A stretch of 64,000 nt of DNA from Toxorhynchites rutilus septentrionalis (lineage: Eukaryota > Arthropoda > Insecta > Diptera > Culicidae): positions 224,949,882-225,013,881 of the forward strand of contig NC_073746.1 in the NCBI RefSeq assembly GCF_029784135.1. Direction: 5' to 3'. Made by a program: the position numbers and the translations under genes. A model generated the notes under the pieces. That model made no database searches. It was not told the DNA's origin and was given only the letters and a program-made list of their open reading frames with translations. Positions within the stretch are counted from its first letter, which is position 1. Each line of letters starts with the position of its first letter. This document shows, one piece after another, positions 56,204 to 64,000 of this stretch.

Positions 56204-56800
56204 TTAAAACTCAGCTTCGATGTCCCGAATTACAGCAAATGGAAATTCGATCGATGATTCATATTGTTTCAAACTCTCAAAAACATCTTTTTTTTTTGAA
56301 TAAATTAAAAAAAAAGAAATCGAAATTGTTAAGAATACTGGCGCTGTACGCTTCATTATGGGTTTCTGCTCATCGTGATCTTCATTTCTATGGGTATCCT
56401 CCAGCTTCCGCTTTAGGGTTCGGGGATTCGGATACGCCTTACCTGACTCAACGATATCGTCAGGCGTTGGATTGGGCATTCTTTTCGACGGGCGCTCCGA
56501 ATTTCCCCAAACGTGTTACTGATCAACGATAGATGCCTTCTTCATCGATGACTACAACAGTATCACTCCCACTGTGAACTGAACTGTGAATTTCTAGAGC
56601 CGATACTTTGGCTCTAGCTTCGCTATTTCGTCGTTCCTCAGCATCACAGAGTAGCTTACCTCTATATCGGAAGGGTTAGCTGCGCTTATCCGCATAATGC
56701 TTTCTTCTCCTTTCGTGAAATCGAGGGTTTCATGATCTGTGAATATGGGCAGCCGCAGGCAAAAAAGATAAAGATAAAACTTGTCCACTTATCCAATGAT
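56204..56800 (-). other. Disrupted open frames, probably an old coding remnant
   Basis: The minus strand gives FTDHETLDFTKGEESIMRIS (about 56750), then AEERRNSEARAKVSALEIHS and DTVVVIDEEGIYR (56640-56530), then NPRTLKRKLEDTHRNEDHDE (about 56420). Each is in a different frame. GAG|GTAAGC at about 56660 looks like a donor. I do not recognise the protein. Poly(A)/poly(T) runs break the distal part. Confidence 0.25.
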
Positions 56801-56869
56801 CAATGGCTCCAGTTGTGCTTAAGGATACACTCTGCTGATTCCAAACCTCTCGTGGCGAAACATATACAG

Positions 56870-57083
56870 CCCTATTCTGTATTCCGACGGATTTCCATTT
56901 CGTTCGAAACCGCTATTTCGTTCGAGTTGTAATTTCGCATTCCCTATTTCGAACGTTCTGCCCATTTAATGTTCGAATAGAAGCAGATTGAACAAAATGC
57001 AAAAACAACTCGAACGGAATACAGAATGGAATTTTATCAAGTCGTTTATCAATATTTCGAATCGATCGAAATACAGAATAGGG
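56870..57083. mobile_element. Short foldback MITE, 214 bp
   Basis: CCCTATTCTGTATTCCGACG at 56870 is inverted as CCCTATTCTGTATTTCGATC from 57083. Internal TTTCGTTCGA and AACTCGAACGGAATACAG add further complementarity. No coding content. Confidence 0.75.
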
Positions 57084-57179
57084 GTGATAATCTTTGGCAT
57101 ATTATTCCTATCTCTGTAACTGTTGGTGTAAGTGCATGGGTAAGAGATGCACAAAACTAGCGCGTCTTGTGTCGAATAA

Positions 57180-57725
57180 TGAATAATGAATATGCCCGAA
57201 GACATCGGCACCGGCCACTAGGTGGCACTATTTTTATGGGCGAAGGTCGACGGTTACCTAGTACCTAAGTACGGGCCTAGGGGGTATTTCCGGGACCTTA
57301 GCGGAATGCCCAGAAACGTAAGAACCGGGACTTCAATAGAATCCTTTGTACCGAACGGTTGTGTGGAGATCAACCAAGTGTCGCGCCAAAAGAAAAGTAA
57401 CCGCGAATAGCCGCGTAACTAAAGGCGGTTTCGAGAAAGAAGTTTGGTGGTGCGATTTCGCGAGTGCTCGCGATTAAAGCAAAGGTTCGCGAGTGTTTCA
57501 AGGAGATCTTTTCGACGTCAGAGAGGGACCAGAGACGCCACTGTCCGTCGTCTATACGCTACTTTGACCCAGCTTCCCGGGAAAACGACAGGTGAGTGTA
57601 GGCTAAGGAAGTGGGTGAAAAGTAACGTGATTACACGTGTGGGTGTTTCCCAGACCGTAGTCCGATTCGTTTACCAGCCCTGAGGTGTGATTCAGGGAGT
57701 TTTGTGTGTGCCACGAGGCACCCCA
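57180..57725. other. GC-richer unexplained segment
   Basis: Differs from the AT-rich surroundings. It contains CCTAGTACCTAAGTACGGGC, CGCGAGTGCTCGCGA and GGTTCGCGAGTG, and a donor-like CGACAG|GTGAGTGT at about 57591. It may be an LTR or leader of the gypsy remnant beside it (that remnant lies on the opposite strand), or a 5' exon of an unknown gene. No terminal CA/TG pair was confirmed. Confidence 0.3.
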
Positions 57726-57729
57726 AGCT

Positions 57730-58708
57730 GACAAATTACATCTCTTTGGAATTGCATAGCAAATGGTCCTGAAAGAAAAGCGTCCACATACACCAAACCC
57801 ATCTATTTTGCCACGAAGATATTTCCTCAATGATTCCATTCCGGTAGAGAGATTCAAAATAAACTGAATTTTCTCTGCCGACGAACTCACACCAAAAGCG
57901 TTTACCTCGAAACCAAAGGTCTCAAGTTTCTCGGCTTCGAAGACATACTAACTTGTGTTCAGAAATAATGTTATTCTTCCCAACACCGCTAACAGTCGGT
58001 GAAGTCGCCTATCATACTCTTCTCTCGTCCTGCTCGAAACAACGAAGCTCGATATAATGATATGCAGACGTTTGTTCAATCGTGATTGAGCTTTGGACTC
58101 TCTAAGTTTATCCAGGAAGAATTCGATGACTGAGAATGGATCATGCTTCTTCTGGATGGTTTCATTTGGATGTTTCATATTGGTATATATTCTGACATCA
58201 TCCCTACTCCTTTGCACTATCACCATGGGTGATATAAACTCACCCGGGCCTCCAACTCTGGCGGAGCATTTCTTCTATTATGTCGTCAGCCTTTCTCTCT
58301 AAAGCGGCAGGGATCCTCAAACAGGCGAGTAGGGCCAATGGATAGCTTCACTTGGATACCAAGAAATGTTGGAAACATTTTGATTGGAATATTTAAATCC
58401 TGAAGAACATTACGCCCGATTTTTAAAAGCCGTAATTCCTCCGACGTTCGCTTGCTGAGAAGCGATTTCTCTGCACTCTCGGTTACAAAAAAATCGACAT
58501 AGTTTTTGGCTTGTTGTAGTGGCATAAGCTTCAAATTCACGGTCACATTGGTATCTCTTCCTGAAGATTTTGGCTCTTTTGTTATCAGTTGATTCCAGAC
58601 ATTTTCCGTAACGGAATTAATGGAAGATTCAGAATTAATAACAATATTTATCGGTACTGTATTGATCTGGCATATTACATAGTTGTTATGTAGGGCACAT
58701 GATCTCAA
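57730..58708 (-). pseudogene. Ty3/gypsy protease-RT remnant
   Basis: From 58708 down the minus strand, the aspartic protease region reads NIVINSESSINSVTENVWNQ, where the catalytic D(T/S)G has become N-S-E. LLSKRTSEELRLLKIG and FPTFLGIQVKLSIGP follow and lead into RT. The RT part gives MVIVQRSRDDVRIYTNMKHP (57950-58226), then REEYDRRLHRLLAVLGR (57.96-58.05 kb) and FEVNAFGVSSSAEKIQFILN (57.85-57.92 kb). Central RT with the first Asp and YxDD is deleted or scrambled. The match is to Ty3/gypsy pol order. Confidence 0.75.
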
Positions 58709-58740
58709 CTAATTTGGCACATACACTGAAATTCAACTGT

Positions 58741-58746
58741 TTATTT
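58741..58746 (-). terminator. Poly(A) signal AATAAA of the 58.85-kb exon
   Basis: AATAAA on the minus strand about 105 nt after the stop at 58851. Confidence 0.5.
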
Positions 58747-58850
58747 CAATTAATGTTATTAGAGGTTTACATTTTGCATAATCGAAAAAAACGAAATCAT
58801 TCTACCTTCGCGGTGTCGTAAGCAGTTGAGCGGCGTGGGATATCTTCCTT

Positions 58851-59018
58851 TCAGTATTCCGATTCATTCACCGATTTTGCCTCACCCACCCCGATAGCTC
58901 GAATCACGCCTCGATTGACAAGTTCCACGTTGTCCGGCACCTCGGCCGCACCTATTGGCGTAGTGTCCTCGATGAGCGAAGTTACACATCGCTCCACGGG
59001 CGAAAAATTCTTGGAAAT
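58851..59018 (-). CDS. Terminal exon of an unidentified host gene (55 codons + stop)
   Basis: Acceptor TTTCAAATTTCTAG at 59019, then 55 codons in phase 0: ISKNFSPVERCVTSLIEDTT, PIGAAEVPDNVELVNRGVIR, then AIGVGEAKSVNESEY and TGA. It is GC-rich against an AT-rich intron and carries no lesion. A poly(A) signal follows. These features mark a genuine conserved 3' exon. The family is not recognised. The best upstream partner on the same strand is the ATG exon 62617..62483, whose donor is also phase 0. The joined product would be 100 aa across a 3.46-kb intron, but exons in between or outside the window are possible. Confidence 0.6.
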   Translation of the reverse strand: MSKNFSPVERCVTSLIEDTTPIGAAEVPDNVELVNRGVIRAIGVGEAKSVNESEY

Positions 59019-61095
59019 CTAGAAATTTGAAATTTATAAAAAATAATTGTATTGAAAAAAAGTTTTACATGCATATGTTCTTGGTTGTTTGAATATAGAA
59101 GAAGAATTAATTTTTGTACATTTGTGAAACATCTCAATAAGTGGATTTAAGTAACATTCTGAAAGTAAAAAAACTTAAAAGTTAGTGGTTTAAGGTGTTA
59201 TTATTATTATAATCAGAAATTGCATAATTAACTCGAACTTCAAGCTCTCTAACTAGTCTACAATTTGTTCTTCAACATCCAACTCCTATCTTTATAATTT
59301 AATTTCGATGCAATATCATCTTAAAAAGTGCCTGGTGAGTCTTCAATTAGAATCTTTCAAAATCACGATTTTTACTCCACTGATCTGATAATAGCAAATT
59401 ATCATTCACCTCAACGTTGAAGTGTTACATTTTTTCTTGAAATAAGTCATATTTGAAAATAATTTATTTGAACTGCATAGTATAGAGTCTAAAATTGTAT
59501 ATAATCGAATTCGACCTGTATTCTTCCTCAAGTTGTAATAATGGAATGGAGGAAAATCTTAATCTGCATTTTTGTGCCAAACGCTTTATAGTGTATAAGA
59601 GTATGAAATTTAAAAAAAAGCTTTATATTTTTTTCTATCAAGTACAATGAGCTCGAATTTTATACGGATTTTTTTGTGATAAATTCTACAAACTTTATAC
59701 ATACCAGTCAAACCGATCATTCTTTAAACTAGTTTTATTAAGCATTTACGTAATACATGCAATCACACAACAACTATGGATCGATTGGAATTACATCCTA
59801 ATACTTGACGAGATATTTATATTCTCCACAAAAGCAGACTTATTATAGAACTTCGTATCGATCGTTAGTAGTGATTTCACCAAAATTCCTGATAATGGTT
59901 TGAATATTTATATATTCACTGATTAGAAAAATGAAATTTGACTTCAGCAATTTGTAACATTTTCATAATAACATTTTACAATATTTCATTATGTCCTACG
60001 GACCTACATGATAGTTCTGTGGGAGGTCTTACTAGTAATATCGATTAGCTGAACTCTCAAAATTCGATGTAGAACTTATACAGCCAGTTGTACCATCCAC
60101 AAGGTCCAATTTCTCTGTATCCCAGCGGGAATCCTTTTCGAGTTCGGCTTTTAATGATGTGTCGGGACCTCTCATAGCAAAATGTCATAAGAAAAAAATA
60201 CATGCATTATGTGTGACTCACTCACATGCACATTTTTTTTCCATTTTCTACTTTCCATAATCGAAGGGTTAGAAATACTTGAAGGATATCCTCGTGTAGA
60301 CGACATTTTTTGACACCACTTCACTTTCGTTTTACACCGCTCTTCTCTGCAGATGCACATTTCTTCTTTCTCGCCTCTTGCGATCTGCGTGTGGGTTATG
60401 CTTCGGGAAAATTTATTACCCATTTCCCATTTTCGGAGGCATGAATTTGTAGCAATGTGGCCTGAACATTTCTTTCACTCTCCTCATTCGGGAGCAGCCG
60501 AAAGAGCTTGAACCTAATAATGAATGCTGGTTTAATGTGTCGGGTCAGTCTTAGGAGCAATGGTTGTTCGTTGGGAAGATGTTCCCGGGAGCATGACAAA
60601 TGGCCCGAATAAATGTGTCAAAATAAACCATAAATAATGCGCGTTGCTGCATACCCAGCAGTAGGTTTGTTTTCTAATCGTGGTTGTCACAACTTTAGGT
60701 GTTGAAAGTCAATATCGTTTATTTGGTTGGGGCAAACTGACAGTGGAAGTAATTTCCTCTTTCCCAAATGTGGATATTTCCACTGAGCTCTGAATAGTTT
60801 TCATGACGTTTTCCTAAATGTCTTGTATGCAATTGGAAATTTGTAAGTTCCATTTCTTCTTTCATTATATTTTTGGTGACAAGAAACTCTAGTGTCTTGT
60901 GCTTGAGACTAATTCTACAATTATTGATTTTCGAAAAAAAATGTTTGAATACTAAAATACAGATCTCTGAGTTGTGAAAATGAAGTTGAGAAAACATGCC
61001 ACTGAAAGAATCGTCACTACTATTTATCTAAAAAAAACTGTTCTATTGTTATCTTTGACATCAAAACTAATCAATGTCGGAACATTTTTGATACG
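59019..61095. other. Intron-like AT-rich stretch, no gene supported
   Basis: Mostly very AT-rich. A 47-codon minus-strand frame at about 60025-60170 (MRGPDTSLKAELEKDSRWDT) looks exon-like but lacks a clear acceptor. MGNKFSRSITHTQ at 60423 begins a frame of 83 codons with no family signal. Confidence 0.35.
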
Positions 61096-61383
61096 ATGTT
61101 TTGTCGCTATGGACATATTCAATATTATGAAAAGGTGTTTACTATTCCACTACATAGAGGAAATTCTAAGTTTGTTTCTAACATAAGCGCAACGAGGCAG
61201 ATTATGCTCGAATATGGTTTCCCAACAAAACTTATTAAGCTGATTCGTGCGATCCTTGACTGTTTCACATCAAGCGTCCTCAGGATAGCGGGCGAAATAT
61301 CAGACTCGTTTGTGAAGTTAGATGGTCTGAAACAAGGTGACGGATTCTCGAACAACCTGTTTAATAAACTTCGGAAGGTGTAG
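61096..61383 (+). pseudogene. Non-LTR reverse transcriptase fragment
   Basis: The plus strand reads RQIMLEYGFPTKLIKLIRAI, LDCFTSSVLRIAGEISDSF and VKLDGLKQGDGFSNNLFN. This corresponds to RT motif 4 ('GLRQGDALS..LFN') of RTE-like or related elements. Only about 70 residues survive. Confidence 0.65.
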
Positions 61384-61439
61384 TACGGAGAGCAGGCGTG
61401 CAAAAGAGTGGTACCATGGTACCGTAGAACCTAAGTGGA

Positions 61440-62130
61440 GGCCTTTAGCCGTTTACCACTTTGATCGCTCCGTCACCCAGATCTGAGAGACGGGTGTATT
61501 TCCTGGGAGGCCCCGTCACCCAGATGTGGGTGACACTTTCCTCGTTGAATTTAAACAGGATTTTCAAACGGAATTTGTAGAATAGGTACTCAAATGTAAA
61601 TATGGGATATGTAGAATAATAAAAAAATCAAAAACATGAAAATATAGTTTTTGTACTATACTTTTAAACGGTTTTATTTAGCATGACCTATTGTAGGTAT
61701 GTTTGTATGTTTATCTGTAGGGTTGTCCCACATCAATAAAAATTTAACCCCTCTTTCTTTTGACCGATTGATCTGAAATTTGGAACACGCCTTTAACTCT
61801 GCTGTCGTTATAAAACTGCGTATTCCATGACCTTGAAAATCCAAGATAGCGGCTGCTACAAAATGCCGGACTACATATTTTATCAAAACCCCATCAACCA
61901 AATGAAAGGCTTGACTAGTATCGAACGAAAACGGGTTTGACTAGTAGAACATACTTATTTGTGAAAATGCAAATCCAAAATGGCGACATATGTTTTTATT
62001 TCAAAACCCCATCAATATGGATATCAAATGAAAAGACCTGACTAGTGACATTAGCTCATGAAAAATCCAAATTCAAAATGGCCCATTACTTTTATTTATA
62101 CAACTCCCGTATAGAGCGATCACCCCGAAT
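61440..62130. repeat. Diverged direct repeats
   Basis: Two GTCACCCAGAT blocks at 61480-61530. From about 61800 there are imperfect units of about 100 bp with AATCCAAGATAGCGG / AATCCAAAATGGCGA / AATTCAAAATGGCC, CAAAACCCCATCAA and TGACTAGT. Confidence 0.6.
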
Positions 62131-62482
62131 CAGTCGGCTGCTGACCCGACCCTCTACGATTTTTTTGAAACTTGGTACAAATTATGGAAACCACCAAATA
62201 TTATAATTTTCATTATTATAAGACCAATCTAAATTACGACTGTTTTTTTTAAAAGGGCGTAATCAAAGTGATTGATCTTTCTTTCAAAAAATTGTAACTC
62301 AAAAACCAGATGTCTGATTAAAATATGATGCTCGACAAAGTTATTGGAAAATCAATAAACCGTTACATTTTAAATGTACTGTTAAAAAATCATTCTCAAA
62401 AATTAAAGTTAATATTAAATTTTTTTGTGTATCTTTATGTCGTCTATAGTCGTCTATAGTGTCTATAGTTCCAGGTCTTCAC

Positions 62483-62617
62483 TTTATATAGTTCCTCAAT
62501 ATTCGAATCGGGGACCGATGAGATAATACTCGAAACATTTCTTCGAGCGCTTCGCACTATTTCGTCGTGACTACTTCCCTCGCTTTCAGATTTACTATTA
62601 CGCCTTCCGGTGAACAT
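62483..62617 (-). CDS. Candidate first exon (45 codons) of the 58.85-kb gene
   Basis: ATG at 62617 (context TTCCAAAATGTTC) opens MFTGRRNSKSESEGSSHDEI, then VRSARRNVSSIISSVPDSNI and EELYK, followed by donor AAA|GTGAAG. It is polar and Ser-rich at the N-terminus. It is in phase with the exon at 59018. Read through the donor, the frame meets TAG after 13 codons. The pairing is an inference from strand, phase and intact coding look. Confidence 0.4.
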
Positions 62618-62769
62618 TTTGGAATGAAATAAACACATGGCGTCTAAGAAGAAACTTTTTGGCAGAGATCGAAATACTTGGAATCACAGGAAATAGATCT
62701 CTTGACATGAATGTAAACACAATCTAAACGTATTTATGAAGCTTGAAGTGAAGAACAGATTTGTGCTTC

Positions 62770-63003
62770 ATGCATATTTCTGTTGTTGTGCTGCTCTCTC
62801 CTAGCGTTGTATTAGCAGCGTTTCCACCATTTTACGAATTTACAAGGCCTGGAGAATTAATTCTGTACTCTAAAAGTAAAATTGCTCCGAAAGGAAATCA
62901 CAGTTTCAGAAAACGAACATGGTTTGGTGGACAAAAATTGGATGTCCTAAAAATATTTGACGATTCACTCGCATTTTCTACATTTCGGTTCCGATCGGTT
63001 TGA
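62770..63003 (+). CDS. Candidate 77-aa secreted or membrane protein
   Basis: ATG at 62770 opens a signal-like MHISVVVLLSPSVVLAAFPP, then FYEFTRPGELILYSKSKIA and a basic segment, ending FRFRSV. It lies divergently from the 62617 exon, about 150 bp away. No family recognised. It could be chance. Confidence 0.22.
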   Translation: MHISVVVLLSPSVVLAAFPPFYEFTRPGELILYSKSKIAPKGNHSFRKRTWFGGQKLDVLKIFDDSLAFSTFRFRSV

Positions 63004-63022
63004 TCAAACATCGTGGCGGCAT

Positions 63023-63095
63023 TTTATTGAATGATAATATGCGGAAACTTTATTGAATGATAATATGCGGAAAATTCATTCAATGATAATATGCA
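63023..63095. repeat. Three tandem copies of a roughly 29-bp unit
   Basis: Unit TTATTGAATGATAATATGCG plus GAAAC-like spacer, three times with small changes. Confidence 0.8.
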
Positions 63096-63429
63096 ATCTA
63101 AATTAAGAAAGACTATGTATAAACATCATCAAACACATCATGAATGAATATGAATGAGTATTTTTCATACTTCATGATTTTTCTCTACAATGAATATTTT
63201 TTGAAGAAAAAGTACAGATGAGAAAGATTTTTCTTCTTCTGGTACAGATTAAAATGTGGCAACGCTGCTTGTTACTTGTCTTTTCTTCTCGTTTTTTCTA
63301 CCAAGCGGAAAGAACAATGAAAACGAATCACGTGGAAAGCCGGCTCTGGGCGAAAGTGTTAAGAGGGATGCTAGGGGGATTGTACTCATAATCAACTCTA
63401 CCAAAACGAGGTACACGGCTGCTGGTAGA

Positions 63430-64000
63430 GAGTGTAGTAGTTTGTAGTAGTTCGTCGACGGTTTCTTTGCATATTAACCCATGCTTTCTTCATTTCTTCT
63501 ACATTCTTCACCACTTCAGGTCGTTTTGAAAGGTGACCCTTCATACTGGCCCAGTATTTCTCTATTGTCGCAGTTCCGGAGTGTCGTGAGCCTTCGGGAG
63601 ACGGAGAAGCCGCTTTTGGAGACGCTCTTCCAAAAACACCTGTCCATTTATGGTGCTTGCGGTAACGAAAGGTGTATGTCACTTTCCGCAAGTACAAATC
63701 GCTTGCCAAATTAAGAACTTATTGGCGAACTTCGACATCTTCTGTGTCCGGAGGTTCTCGGGAACATCCATCTTTTTTTTGGCATTCACGTGAAGTTTTC
63801 CTGGAATCTGGTTGTAGTTCTCCCTCACATATGTCTCGTCATCCATTACGCTGCAGTGTGATTTCGTGAATTTCTGATCGTAGAACTTCCTCGCACGGAT
63901 TTTTGCAACCGTATTCCGTTTCTCGTCACGGTTTGGCAACTTCTGAACCATAAACGTACGTAGTCCAGCTCGAGTGTTGATATTCTGGACGAAAGTTTTG
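63430..64000 (-). pseudogene. ITmD37E transposase, truncated by the window edge
   Basis: Minus strand from 64000. A FVQNINTRAGL-like start is followed by MVQKLPNRDEKRNTVAKIRA, then SVMDDETYVRENYNQIPGKL (first Asp) and KMSKFANKFLIWQAICTCGK. A frame change near 63690 and deletion of the second Asp block follow. It then reads TATIEKYWASMKGHLSKRPE (catalytic Glu) and VEEMKKAWVNMQRNRR to a stop at 63398. It is the same family as 20334-21258 but not the closest copy. The N-terminus lies beyond the window. Confidence 0.8.

Overview
The window reads as nuclear DNA of a dipteran, most likely a culicid mosquito and probably a culicine. The reasons are AT-rich sequence, short (about 55-115 bp) GT-AG introns, several DD37E transposons (the ITmD37E group, best known from mosquitoes), tRNA-headed SINEs, BEL/Pao, Jockey, I-clade and CR1-like retroelements, and Helitron-like tandem repeats. 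The species call is an inference. Roughly half of the window is recognisable as mobile or tandem repeat DNA, much of it nested.

Layout. 1-4.65 kb: a Ty3/gypsy integrase remnant that runs into a 35-bp minisatellite, then a decayed Jockey-clade element, all on the minus strand. 5.9-26.9 kb: five predicted small genes, all on the minus strand, separated by transposon debris. Three of them (12.0-12.8, 16.9-18.3 and 25.8-26.9 kb) encode secreted, Lys-rich proteins with Cys-x-Cys motifs that I do not recognise. The first two share a block and look paralogous. 19.6-24.2 kb: a mariner split by a SINE, an ITmD37E element, 199-bp tandem repeats and Helitron-like DNA. 27.5-35.1 kb: a TIR element, an ITmD37E remnant and a scrambled BEL/Pao element carrying an I-clade insertion and an internal gag duplication. 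35.1-41.1 kb: two MITE-like elements, one hit by a mariner and the other by a 3.2-kb CR1-like retrotransposon with clean target-site duplications. 41.4-44.3 kb: TTAA-flanked elements with a dinucleotide array. 44.85-46.3 kb: a decayed intron-bearing gene copy. 48.7-50.4 kb: the one confidently named host gene, the splicing-associated nuclear factor ESS2/DGCR14, with three exons on the minus strand. 50.8-64 kb: a hAT-type MITE, other TIR elements, SINEs, a gypsy protease/RT remnant, an unrecognised host terminal exon with its poly(A) signal at 58.85 kb (possible first exon at 62.5 kb) and a third ITmD37E copy cut by the window edge.

How the pieces relate. Only ESS2 has a known cellular role. 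The secreted Cys/Lys-rich genes are the most promising undescribed element: same strand, signal peptides, TATA boxes near two of them, and no family I can name. The transposons are mostly inactivated by frameshifts, stops or deletions. Comparing paired copies within the window (two copies each of the 14.8/37.4-kb MITE, the SINEs, the mariner and the BEL gag segment) exposes exact insertion points and TSDs.
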